64,000 nt of DNA from Oenanthe sinensis (Eukaryota > Streptophyta > Magnoliopsida > Apiales > Apiaceae). The notes under the pieces were generated by a model that saw only the letters and a program-made list of their open reading frames with translations, was not told the origin of the DNA and searched no databases. The translations under genes were made by a program, and so were the position numbers. The stretch spans positions 6,903,886-6,967,885 of the forward strand of contig CM053800.1 of NCBI GenBank assembly GCA_028671895.1. The letters run 5' to 3'. Positions within the stretch are counted from its first letter, which is position 1, and every line of letters starts with the position of its first letter. Shown one piece after another: positions 9,694 to 19,682 of the stretch.

Positions 9694-10590
9694 TTATCTT
9701 TCGAACTGATTGAGCTCTTCTTGCATGGCAAGAACCCAATCTGGATCAATTAGTGCTTCTTCAATCTTCTTTGGTTCTTCTTGAGATAGAAAAACTGAAA
9801 ATAAACACTCATATGAAGTTGCACTTCTGGTTCTTACTCCAACATCTGGATCACCTATGATCAATTCAAAGGGATGATCTTTACTCCATATCCTTTCCCT
9901 CGGTAGGTTTGATCTTGATGATTCGCCTTGAAATTCATTGTGATGTTGTGTTGTGCCAGTTGATCCTTCATCTCCCCCCGAGTTGCTGCCAGGATGACCT
10001 GGATCATTATCATCATTGTTGTCATTATTTCCTGCTGCAACATCAGGTTCTTCTTCGTCATCAGAATGTGAGTCTGGATAATTGTTAAATTTTAATGACT
10101 CAGAAGAATCTTCAGTTTGGATACTTGGGAGTTTAGTGTCATCAAAAGTTACATTGACACTTTCCTTCACTTGGTGCTGATCAATTATGTATACCCTATA
10201 TGCTCTTTTTGAATATCCGACAAAAATAGCTTCCTGTGCCTTGGCCTCAAATTTACCACGATGTTCATCTCCATCTTTTAGCACAAAGCATTTGGCTCCA
10301 AATACATGAAAGTACTTGAGAGTAGGTTTCTTGCCAGCCATTAATTCATAGGGAGTTTTCATATGATCTTTGTTGATCAGAGTTCGATTCTGAGTATAAC
10401 AAGCTGTATTTACCGCTTCAGCCCAGAAGTAGATAGGTAACCTTGATTCACTTAGCATTGTTCTTGCAGCTTCAATCAGGGTTCTATTTTTCCTTTCTAC
10501 AACTCCATTTTGTTGTGGAGTTCTTGGTGCTGAATATTGCCTTGTTATTCCCTTGTCTGAGCAAAAATTATTTAGAATTTCATTTTTGAA
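9694..10590 (-). pseudogene. Element A integrase C-terminal half and linker to RT
   Basis: Starts right after the TAA at 10591. It shows the integrase catalytic Glu in PQQNGVVERKNRT (from the codons just before ATG 10458), then copia integrase C-terminal motifs (YFHVFGAKCFVLKD, FVGYSKRAYRVY) and a long Asp/Asn-rich linker before the RT start (ALIDPDWVLAMQEELNQFER). It ends at TAA 9694 in the middle of the conserved region that precedes RT. There is no frameshift relative to its neighbours. Confidence 0.87.
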
Positions 10591-11421
10591 TTATGTTCCA
10601 TTGTCTGATCTGATTGCCCGGACAGGTAACTTTGAATCTAACTCAATCAGTTTTATATGATCAATCACCAAATGTGGAGTTTCATCCTTAGAGTTCAAGA
10701 ATAAAACCCATGTATATTTTGTGAAGTCATCCACAATCACTAAGGCGAATTTCTTCCTTGACATAGACAGTATATTTACTGGACCAAATAAATCCATGTG
10801 TAGGAGTTGAAGTGGTTCAGTGATGTTTGTAGTGTCTGTGCCTCTGTGAGTTGCTTTCTTTGACTTCCCTTTCTGACATGCCTCACACAATCCTTCTTGT
10901 GAAAATTCCATCGGAGGCAGTCCTCTCACCAAATCCCTCTTGACTAGAGAGTTCATTGTTTTGAAATTCAGGTGTGAGAGCTTCTTGTGCCATAGCCAAC
11001 TTTCTTCTGTTGAGGCTTTTGAATAAAAACAGTTTGCTTCAGCTTCAGTACCTGAGTTGAAATCAGCTACGTACAAGTTTCCTTTCCTTACTCCACGCAA
11101 GGCTAGTCTGTCTTCTTTAGAATGAGCTATTAAGCACTTCTCCTTGATAAAGTTTACTTTGTAACCTCTATCACAGAATTGACTGACGCTGAGTAGATTG
11201 TGCTTAAGTCCTTCCACCAAAGAGACATTTTCAATGATAACATTTCCTGTATTTAACTTGCCATATCCCGTAGTCATTCCTTTGCTGTTATCTCCAAAGG
11301 TGACGATTGGGCCAGCTCTCTCAACCACGTCTGATAGCAGGGCTCTATCTCTGGTCATATGCCTTGACGATCCGCTGTCCAGGATCCATATAACTCGGTT
11401 TACCTGTTTAACTCCCTGCAA
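10591..11421 (-). pseudogene. Element A protease, GAG-pre-integrase and integrase core
   Basis: Protease active site WILDSGSSRHMT (Asp near residue 15 of this open stretch). HHCC zinc site from WLWHKKLSHLNF to CEACQKGK. Integrase core Asp in LLHMDLFGPV, second Asp in RSDNGT. A TAA at 10591-10593 replaces the residue that follows NGT, where relatives have Glu (NGTEF), so the DDE core is cut before its Glu. No ATG starts this stretch; it follows three in-frame stops after gag and a TTGCAG/GG acceptor-like site at the junction. Confidence 0.88.
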
Positions 11422-11433
11422 TTATCAAACGGA

Positions 11434-12684
11434 TTAATTCGTCTTCGGAGCCCAAAATTGATTGGGCCCGGCATACTTAAAAAATTGACCTTTGTCTGCT
11501 TTGACAACAGATCCTTTTCGAATAACATCATTTTCTTCCCTGACTGTTCCTACCTTCCTATAAACAGTCTTAACAACTTTCTGTTTAGACTTAGGAATGT
11601 ATGATTCCTTCTTCTCAGGTGAAGGAGTTGCAGTCTTGGATTTAGCAAATTTACTATTGATGTGCTGTCTGGGTGTCATGTTATCTTTCTTAGCTATCAT
11701 GCGTTTAAAGTAAGCAGTCATAGCATTAAAGGCACATAACATGCAATTCATTATACCACATGGTTTATGGAAAGCATCAATAGTAGGCATGTTATTCAAT
11801 ACAGTAGGGGGCTTAACAGATTCTACTTCATTTTTATCAACATATTTGAAGTTTTCAGTAGAATGAAATTTATTGTTACTGTTCCTACTGTTCACAAACG
11901 TGTTGGGTCTGTTCATTTTATTCTTTAAGTCTTTTGCACCTACACCAGGTCTGGGAGAATCAGAAGTTCCCACATCTTTCACTGGTGTCTTTGGTACACA
12001 TTTTTCTTTCTGGACATTAACTCCTTTTATGTCCTTAACTTGTTCTCCTCTCTTCTTCTCTTCCTCAAGATCTTCCAACTGTATTTCATATGCAATTAGT
12101 ACAGAGCTCTCAAGGATGGGTTCAGCTATCGGTGTTATGAAGAGAGGTTTCGGTGTGTCTTTAACAACATGTGGGATACCCCTTTCTTCAGCACTTTTTC
12201 TAAAGGGGGTTATGTTGCTTGGCTTTCCTACAGATTTGTTATACTCGAAGCCTATTCCAACTTTACGATTTATTTCTTGTTGGTCAACTAGGTTCTTAAC
12301 AATATATGAGGAATTCTTATATGCAAGACACTTCTTCTTTTCTTCTTCAATTTGGTTTCTGAGATTAGTTTCTTCAATAACATGACAACTGACTTTACTG
12401 ACTTGAACAGCTAAGTCTTCAGTCAGCTTAACAGTCAACTTGTCATGATTTCTTTTTAACTGTTTAAGAACTTCAGTCTCATCAATTAACTCTTTGACTT
12501 TGAGTCTGAGTTTTTTAACTTTATCTCTTTCACCATCTAGCTCTTTACCTAGCAAAGCAAACATCTTAGGACAAGAAGAATTTACCTCTATTCCTCTGTC
12601 ACGGGTGGGAGACAGTGATTCCTCGGATGAAGCCATAAGAGCAAGATTTCCTAGCTCTTCCTCATCATCGTTATCTGAATCATC
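11434..12684 (-). pseudogene. Element A Gag, C-terminal extension
   Basis: In frame with the upstream Gag half and separated from it only by TGA 12685. It begins with an acidic stretch and LALMASSEE, matching LALMANQDD in the B Gag, then a coiled-coil-like Lys/Glu/Leu segment, then a basic C-terminal tail ending FWAPKTN (B ends WVPKST). This is the long Sirevirus Gag tail. It ends with TAA 11434, followed in frame by TGA and TAA within 15 nt. Confidence 0.82.
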
Positions 12685-13872
12685 TCAGTTTTTGCCTGCT
12701 GCTAGATAGGACTTTCCTTGATGCTTTTTTACGAGCGCATCATATTTCTCCTTGAGCTCTTCGTAAGACTCTCTCTTCTTCCCTTGCTTAGGTTTCTTGC
12801 ATTCAGTTGCGAAGTGGCCTAGCTCATTGCAGTTGAAGCAACGAAAGTTGCTTCTATCAACTAAGCCGGTCTTGTAGCCGCTTTTTGATACTGCTGTCGA
12901 AGAACCTCCTTTTTGGAATCTTCCAAAATTAGGCTTACTTTTGAATGAGGAGTTTCTTCGGAATCTCATGTTGCCAAACTTCCTGGCAACCATAGCTAGA
13001 GATTCATCTTCTAGCTGATCTAGTTCTTCTAGCGAGTAGAAATCACCGTCTTCTTGTTTGTCAGAAGTATGTCCAAGTTCTGGAACCACATACTCTGTTG
13101 TACTGTTAGAAGGTGCAACAGCCTTCACTTCTTCTTTCTCTGGTGCTTCTACCATTAAAGCCTTGGAGGAACTCAGTACCTTACCTCTTCCGTACATCTC
13201 TCTGGTTTGGATCTGTTCCAGCTCATAAGTTTTTAAAACTCCGTAGAGTCTTTCTAGGGTTACCTCTTTCATGTCCCTAGATTCCCGGATGGCTGCAATC
13301 CTGTGCTCCAGATGCTCTGGTAAGGTCAGCAAAAATTTCCTGTTCACCTCTTGGTTCTGATAAAACTTTCCATTCATGTTGAGCTCGTTTATCAGTTTGT
13401 TTAATCTCTGAAACACCTCAGAGATACCCTCACCAGGGTTGGATCTAAACTGCTCATATTGGGTGGTCAGGATCTCCAGTCTATTCTCCTTAACTTCTTC
13501 AGTTCCCTCATTGATAATTTCAATTGTTTCCCAGATCTGTTTTGCATTCTTGCAATTGACTACTTGGTTGTACATGACGTAGTCTAGGGATTCAATTAAT
13601 ATGAGCTTCAGGTTATTATCAAGGGATACAGCTTCTGTTTCCTCATCTGTATAGTCTGCCGGACTTTTCGGAAACTGTTTGTGGGGAATTACGACCCCAT
13701 CTACTGTATGTTCTAGAACAACTGATATAGGGGTCTCAACACCTTTGGCCATTATCAATGCGTACTTGGGATTTGCAATCCCGATAAACAGTAGCATTTT
13801 GTGTTTCCAAAAGTTGTAGTGTTCTCTATCGAACTGTGGAATTTTAATGCTAGTCACTTTCTGGGTACTCAT
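12685..13872 (-). pseudogene. Element A Gag, N-terminal part with CCHC knuckle
   Basis: 395 residues from ATG 13872. Residues 1-230 form a copia Gag (UBN2-like) domain with motifs IPQFDREHYNFWKHKM and LLTLPEHLEHRIAAIRES. The zinc knuckle CFNCNELGHFATEC is near 344-357. The TGA stop at 12685-12687 falls where element B has Trp, in EKDWTAEED; a TGG-to-TGA change is the simplest explanation. The leader from PBS to ATG is about 190 nt, longer than in B. Confidence 0.88.
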
Positions 13873-14065
13873 CTTTAATAAGATTAAAAATTAAGTGTTT
13901 CAAAAAATATTTTAATTTTTGACTTAAAACAATTTTTGATCAAAAATAATTTTTCAGAAAAAAAAATTATTTCGAATACAAAATTATTTCGAATTTAAAA
14001 TAATTTTTGTGATCTGTATGAGTTCGCGGAATTTGATTTGGATCTGATATTAACTATATCAACCG

Positions 14066-14077
14066 GCTCTAATACCA
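14066..14077 (-). other. Primer-binding site of element A
   Basis: TGGTATTAGAGC on the minus strand, identical to the PBS of B, starting 2 nt after LTR A. It is complementary to the 3' end of plant initiator tRNA-Met except for one base. Confidence 0.88.
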
Positions 14078-14090
14078 ATTGTTGGTCCCT

Positions 14091-14122
14091 GATATTGTAG
14101 AAGGGGGGTTGAATACAATATC
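14091..14122 (-). other. U5 hairpin of LTR A (C6 loop)
   Basis: Perfect 9-bp arms GATATTGTA (14091-14099) and TACAATATC (14114-14122) enclose the 14-nt loop GAAGGGGGGTTGAA (plus strand). It ends 11 nt from the LTR terminus. The loop is identical to that of solo LTR E although the stems differ. Confidence 0.8.
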
Positions 14123-14544
14123 TGAAAATTAATCGCGGAATAATCGGATTAAAAATATTATTTTAATTACTCGTGAAATATTAATTATAATGAAATACTG
14201 TTCAAGTGAAAGATATAATTTTAACTTGATTAGTATTACACAATTAATATGAAGATTAGATTTTATAACTGATATATAATTGATAAAAGTTCTCGAACAA
14301 ATTTGACATGAATTGTTCGTGTTTAACAATTATATTCCAAACTCAGCACAGAAATCTGTGAATATTACAATGCAGATAAATTACTGAATTTGATCTGATT
14401 TCTAACTGCAAAATAATGAAGCATTGATCTCATATATATAGAGAAAACTGCTGGCAAGACCTTTGAATAGAACTTATTTAAAAAATCAACAAGACTTTTT
14501 AAATAGCCTAAAAAGACTTTATTAAATTGCTGGGCAAGACACTT

Positions 14545-14815
14545 TTCTCTCGGTAAGACTTTTAAAACACTCGGTAAGATTTTTCAAAAAGGTCTGCAAG
14601 ACCTTTTCTGGTCGGTAAGACATTTTTAAAAGGTCTTAAATGATTTTTCTGCTCGGTAAGACTTTTGAAAAGGTCTTACCGAGACAGACCTTTTAAAAGC
14701 ATTCGGTAAGACTTTTTTTGGAAGTCTTACTGAGAATAACTCGGTAAGACTTTTAAATGTCTTACCGAGTTAATTCGGTAAGACTTTCAAATGTCTTACC
14801 GAAATAATTCGGTTT
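14545..14815 (-). promoter_or_regulatory. Palindrome cluster upstream of the TATA box in LTR A
   Basis: At least three near-perfect stem-loops: 14652-14683, 14740-14769 (arms CTCGGTAAGAC and GTCTTACCGAG) and 14774-14803 (arms TTCGGTAAGAC and GTCTTACCGAA), plus half-copies. Sirevirus LTRs are known to carry palindromes in this position; a promoter role is inferred. Confidence 0.65.
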
Positions 14816-15469
14816 AAACTTATGAATAAATGCAGCAAGACTTTCTTAAAAAAATAACAATTTAACTTCTTTTAACTTAATTAATTCCACCAATTATTAA
14901 TAAAATAATTTATAACTTAAATTAATTCATGGTGAATTAATTTAAGTAGATAAATTAAATTATTAATTAATCTTTTGATGGTAGAATTAATTTAGTTTCT
15001 TCAATAACATTATCCTTGTTGTCTTGACTTGAGTCTTCCTGTCTTCTGTCTTTTGTGAAAATCACTTGAGCTAGGTAACGAATATTTATTAATTTAGTTG
15101 ACACACAAATGTACTGTCTGGTTCATTTGTGCCATACTAAATAAATATTCTTCACCTATTTAATATTAATAGTTGTGATCTTCTGTCTTCTTCTTGCTTC
15201 TCTTCTTGTCTTCATTATTTCTTTTTCTGGAATCTTACTGTCTAAGGCACTTGGAATCTTCTGAATTTTCTGAACTGTTCTGAAATGCTACCTTTTTATT
15301 TTTCACCAATGCATGAACAAATTAATGAACTTCTTCTGGTGTTAGGTAGCAACCTCAACAAAAATCCTTCAGACAAGCGGATTCTTTGTGTCTAGTTTAC
15401 ATTCTTCGTCTTGATTCCTGCTTAGTACTTATTATTTACTACTGATTCTTATCTGAGTTGAGTTAACAT

Positions 15470-16258
15470 CTAAATATTACAAATAGGCCTAGTCATATGC
15501 CTTTCAATAGCATACTCAATGATGAATCCTTCGGGACTTTGTAGCACCAAGCCCACTCCACTAGATTTTGTTTTTGATGCCCCATAAAAATTGAGCACCC
15601 AATATTCTTTAGGAGCTTGTCTTCCTTCTTCTTTTTGTGTTGTTTCCTCCCTATCCGACCCCACGACTTCTTGGTCGTTAATGGTACATTCGACCACGAA
15701 GTCAGCAAAAGTTTGAGCTTTAATGGTCGTTCGAGGCTTATACTTGATGTTGAATTCTCCTAGCTCTATGACCCATTTAATCAATCTTCCACTTGCCTTG
15801 AGGCTATTTATGATGTTTCTCAAAGGTTGATCAGTTATTACCTCGATTTTGTGTGCTTGAAAGTAAGGTCGTAACTTTCTCGAGGCCATCACCAAGGCTA
15901 GTGCAAACTTTTCAATCTTGGAGTAGTTAAGTTCCGCTCCATGTAAGACCTTGTTCACATAATAAACTAGTTTTTGAATTTTTTCCTCTTCTTTTATAAG
16001 GACAACACTCAGGGCCTTTTCTGATACGGCCAGATACAAGTATAAGATGTCCTCGGGACTAGGCTTGACCAACAATGGAGCTTCAGCCATATATTTCTTC
16101 AGTTCTTCGAAGGCTGCTTGACTTTCTTCTATCCACACAAAATCTTTTACTTTCTTTAATGTCTTGAAGAAGGGTAGACATTTATTTCCAGACTTCGAGA
16201 CAAACCTTTCTAGGGCCGCAACTCTTCCTGTCAATTTCTGGACATCGCTAACCATTTT
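15470..16258 (-). pseudogene. Element C RNase H and start of a second RNase H
   Basis: In frame with the RT segment upstream, after a stop at 16259-16261. Motifs: KCLPFFKTLKK, FVWIEESQAAFEELKKYM, YLYLAVSEKALSVVLIKE (first RNase H start), KIEKFALALVMASRKLRPYFQAH, VITDQPLRNII. After a Glu/Lys-rich linker comes WVLNFYGASKTKSSGVGLVL, which fits the archaeal-type second RNase H of Tat elements (usually DGAS, here YGAS, so the first catalytic Asp is lost). LTR A interrupts the domain at 15469. Confidence 0.87.
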
Positions 16259-16672
16259 TTAGGATTCCATGTCGAGTATAGCCTTAATTTTGTCAGGATT
16301 GGCCTCAAACCCCCTTTTAGAGACCATCATTCTTAAGAATTTTCCAAATCCTACGCCAAAGGTGCATTTTGCAGGGTTTAACATCATTTTGTGGTGCCTC
16401 AGCACTTTGAAAGTCTCTCTAAGGTGTTCAATGTGATCGGCCTTATCAAGCCTTTTAACTAGCATATCATCAACATAAACCTCCATGGTTTTTCTAATAA
16501 GATGCTTGAATATTTTGTTAACCAGCCTTTGATAGGTGTCTCCTGTATTCTTTAACCCAAAGGCCATAACAAGATAACAAAATACACCAAAGTCAGTGAT
16601 GAAAGATACTTTGGCAATGTCACTCTCGTACATCCTGATTTGATTGTATCCACTAAATCCATCCATGAAGCT
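16259..16672 (-). pseudogene. Element C reverse transcriptase, palm
   Basis: Motifs MDGFSGYNQIRM (the catalytic Asp of RT motif A), FCYLVMAFGLKNTGDTYQRL and the polymerase site VYVDDMLVK, then MLNPAKCTFGV. It continues the frame of the upstream RT piece across a TAA at 16673 (likely from a Leu codon) and ends at a further in-frame stop at 16259. Confidence 0.9.
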
Positions 16673-17356
16673 TTACATCTCATGTCCTACTGTGGCATCT
16701 ATAAGTGAATTGATCCTCGGAAGAGGGAAGCAATCCTTTGGACATGCATCATTTAAATCAGAAAAGTCTACACACATTCTCTCATTTCCATTAGATTTTC
16801 TGACCATCACAAGGTTAGCTAGACATTCGGGAAATTGAATTTCTTTGATAAAACCATCCTCTAGGAGCTTTTCCACTTCTTGCTTTATGGATTCTTGCCT
16901 TTCTGGAGAGAAATTTCTCTTCTTTTGCTTCATCGTTTTCCGTCTTGGATCCACGTTAAGCTTGTGAGTGATCAGTTCGGGGTCAATCCCTGGCATATCA
17001 GCGTCTGTCCAAGTAAATAAGTCCCCATTTTCTTGCAAGAACTTTGTTAATTTTTCTTTCATAGGCTCTTCTAATGAGGCCCCAATATAAGTGACCTTCC
17101 CAGGTTCTCCTGGAACTAAGGGAATTAGAACCAAGTCTTCAGCTAGGTTCTCTTTTCTTTCTTCACCCTCTCTTGAGTTCATGTCCTCTATGGGAAGGAC
17201 TTGCCCCCCGACTCCATCGGGTCTCAGGGCTGCCACATAGCAACTTCTTGTCATTCTTTGATCTCTTTTTTCCTCCCCAACACCATTTATGGTTTGGAAT
17301 TTGACCTTCAAGTGATAACTCGAGGCAACAGCCTTAAAAGTATGCAAACCTGTTCT
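16673..17356 (-). pseudogene. Element C linker and RT fingers region
   Basis: Shows gypsy RT entry motifs: SYHLKVKFQT, FTWTDADMPGIDPELITHKL, KQEVEKLLEDGFIKEIQFPE, MVRKSNGNERMCVDFSDLN, ACPKDCFPLPRIN. It is one continuous frame with the protease and the RT palm, broken by single stops at 17357-17359 and 16673-16675. Confidence 0.88.
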
Positions 17357-17623
17357 TTAAAGGATTACATTGTACATAGAATATGCTTTTATTACTAGAA
17401 AGGTTAGCATCTGAGTGGCATCTCGAGGCTTTCTTCCCATTGTTATGGGTAGTTGAATGGTTCCTTCCACTTTCAGCTTCACTCCATTAAAACAATAGAT
17501 TGGAACATCCGAAGGAGTTAGTTGGGAATCATTGTACCCAATCTTCACAAAGGCATCATATAATAAGTTATCAATTGATGTTCCATTATCCACCATGACT
17601 CTTTTTACTTCTGAATTGATCAT
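17357..17623 (-). pseudogene. Element C aspartic protease
   Basis: Contains VMVDNGTSIDNLL, the DNGSSAD-type active site common in plant gypsy proteases, then a hydrophobic-glycine flap-like segment and LVIKAYSMYNVIL. It overlaps the gag C-terminal frame (17586-18251) by 38 nt in another frame, which by comparison with the family implies a small indel. Confidence 0.78.
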
Positions 17624-18257
17624 CGTGGAGAAACTTTATCCCTTCCAAGTCTGAGTCATTAAAGGATATGACCACTTCCATTCTAGCACATTTAGGTGTT
17701 TCACCTACGACTTGCATAACTTCTTTTGTGTATACTTCCCTTGAGTTTCTTGAACTCCCTATAGTTGTGGGTCCTCCGAAAATCATATTAATAACTGGTC
17801 CTCTAGGCTGAGGATTCCTATCCTGACTATCGTTGTTTCTCCCATGATTATCGCACCTATCATGGCTTTCATCTTTAGTGTACTTAGAAAGTTTTCCTCT
17901 TCTGATAAGGAATTTGATTTCATCCTTCAATTGTCTGCAGTCATCCGTGTCATGTCCGGTATCTTTATGAAATTGACAAAACGCGTTCTTGTTTCTCTTC
18001 TCAGGATCAGACTTCAGGGGTTTAGGCCATCTCAGGTCTCGATCCCTTTCAATATCCATCAGGATTTGGCTTCGAGGCGTATTCAGCCTTGCGTGTTCAA
18101 CGAACTTTTGTCCCAAGTTATTTTTCTTAAGGGGGGATTTTGAATCCTTATCTGTCTTGGAATACTTGTCTCGGGCATCATACTCTTGATCGCCTTTTCT
18201 CTTCTTGTTATTATTCCCATGTGTCACCACAGATATAGTGGTTTTTTTCATGCTTTC
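17586..18257 (-). pseudogene. Element C Gag C-terminal region
   Basis: Basic stretch, then CQFHKDTGHDTDDCRQLKDE, a Cys/His cluster typical of plant gypsy Gag just before the protease, then INMIFGGPT. It is in frame with 18258-18698 after one stop. Confidence 0.8.
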
Positions 18258-18960
18258 TCATGCCTTAATATATTTCCCTACTCTGTCTTGGAGAAGGAGC
18301 ATGTTCTCGGGTGGATGCTTGGCCAGATATCTCTTGAAATAAGGATCAGTTGTCCCCTGCTGTAGGGCTATCATAGCTACTTTCTCATCCAAATCCGGTA
18401 CCTTCAAGGCTTCCTTGGTGAAACGGTTCAAGTAGTCTATCAGGGATTCGTTCTTTCCCTGCTCCAGATTCATGAGAGAAGCCAAACTTTTTTCATGCAC
18501 TCTTACGCTTATAAACTGACTTATGAAGGCCTTGTTGAGTTCTTTAAAAGACCCAATGGAGTTGGGAGGTAACCGGCTATACCAACGTTGAGCCATGCCC
18601 CCCAGGGTTTGAGGAAAAGCCCTGCATCGTTGATAGGTTGTAATAACAAAGCATTCGAGAAAGTTCTTACATGTTAAAATAATCTCCCGCTCAATCATAA
18701 GTCTTGATGGTGGGCATCTTGGACTTTCTTGAGATGTGAGCGTTCATGATCGCTTCGGTAAAGGGCGGTGTCGAATCATCAGGATCTCCGAGTGGTAGCA
18801 ACTCAGTGGGATCAGCCCTTGCAGTTTCCATCCTCCTCTCTTGAGGGGTTCCATCTAGTTCTATGATGTCAGGGGCTTCACGCCTCGGGGATGGCCTTGT
18901 GTCATGTCGACCTAAGCTTTTCTTTAGCTTTTTGAGTTCAGCCTCGTAGGAAACAATTTT
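18258..18960 (-). pseudogene. Element C Gag core
   Basis: Retrotransposon Gag core: CRAFPQTLGGMAQRWYSRLP, SFKELNKAFISQF, then NESLIDYLNRFTKEAL. Just upstream in a different frame is SKMPTIKTYD (about 18700-18730), the usual entry to this domain, showing a frameshift near 18700. The product would have formed the particle shell. Confidence 0.8.
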
Positions 18961-19652
18961 CTATTCTAGTGTCCTACAGGACCGTGAACATTGACTCCCT
19001 ACGGGTTCCTTGCCAGGCCTTCTCCTTCTGGGATTAATATCGGTGTCTTCAGAGCTTTCATCATCAGTCGAGTATGGTCCTGAGAAATCATGGATTCCCT
19101 CTCTGCGCCCATAGTTTTGTGGTTCCAACCCTCTGATGTATGGAGTAGGAGTAACTTGGGAGAGTCCAAGCCTAGGTTGGGCAAGAGTGCTGCTAGGGAT
19201 AACAACAGTAGAAATTTTTGCACAATGAGGAGCATTAGCAATAAAAGGAGTTTGAGTTACCTGGGATAAAGGGTTGGATCCATGGACGACTTCCTCAGAA
19301 TTAGCTGAATGGACGATTTCACTGAACGAACCTAGCCTTTGGGTACTGGGGCCTTGAGTTCCAGCAAGAATAGTCATAGTAGCGGGGACTTCAATGGTTT
19401 CAGTTTCATCTAGTAGAATCATAGCAGTCGGGTCTTCCGTAGGAGGAATCACAGCGGTTGGGTCTCCTGTAGAAGGGACGATATCTCCATCAGTTCTTCG
19501 TGTGCAAGAATAGTCATGGTAGTGGGGACTTCAATGGTTTGAGTTTCATCTGGTGGATTCATAGCAGTCGGGTCTCCCGTAAGAGGAATCACAGCGATTG
19601 GTTCTCCTGTAAAAGGGATGATATCTCCATCAATTCTTCGAGTTCTTGCCAT
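18961..19652 (-). pseudogene. Element C Gag N-terminal region with a 140-bp tandem duplication
   Basis: Start MARTRRIDGD at 19652. The first block (about 19504-19650) is repeated at about 19364-19503 with period 140 bp; the two protein copies share DGDI, DPTA, DET.TIEVP and TMTILA. Because 140 is not a multiple of 3, the second copy is out of frame, and translation from 19652 stops at 19449. The second frame runs 19452-18961 as a low-complexity Ser/Thr/Pro-rich segment. Confidence 0.75.
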
Positions 19653-19660
19653 GGTTGATG

Positions 19661-19682
19661 TCTTCCCACAGACGTCGCCAAA
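19661..19682 (-). other. Primer-binding site of element C
   Basis: TTTGGCGACGTCTGTGG on the minus strand, directly after the LTR end. It resembles the TTTGGCGCCGTC-type PBS of plant gypsy elements rather than the Met-type PBS of A and B. Confidence 0.7.

Larger units (their letters stand above)
4392..15468 (-). mobile_element. Sirevirus A (Ty1/copia), visible part from 5' LTR to the point where B is inserted
   Basis: In element order: LTR A (15468-14080), PBS, gag and pol in one frame (13872-8251), a non-coding spacer with palindromes, and the envelope-position ORF (7115 onward). Its own 3' LTR is not in the window because B interrupts it at 4391. A itself is inserted into the second RNase H of gypsy element C. 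Copia order (INT before RT) and Sirevirus hallmarks (long Gag, extra ORF, C-tract near the LTR end) support the lineage. Confidence 0.85.
14080..15468 (-). mobile_element. Sirevirus A 5' LTR (1389 bp)
   Basis: On the minus strand it starts TGTTAACTCAACTCAG (15468) and ends GGGACCAACA (14080), followed by the PBS. A TATA box, TATATATAG-like, lies at 14430-14442. Palindromic CGGTAAGAC/GTCTTACCG motifs (14545-14815) lie upstream of it in element orientation. The U5 hairpin is at 14091-14122. The far edge abuts coding sequence of gypsy element C; the candidate target duplication is TCTAA at 15469-15473, its partner being outside the window. Confidence 0.88.
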
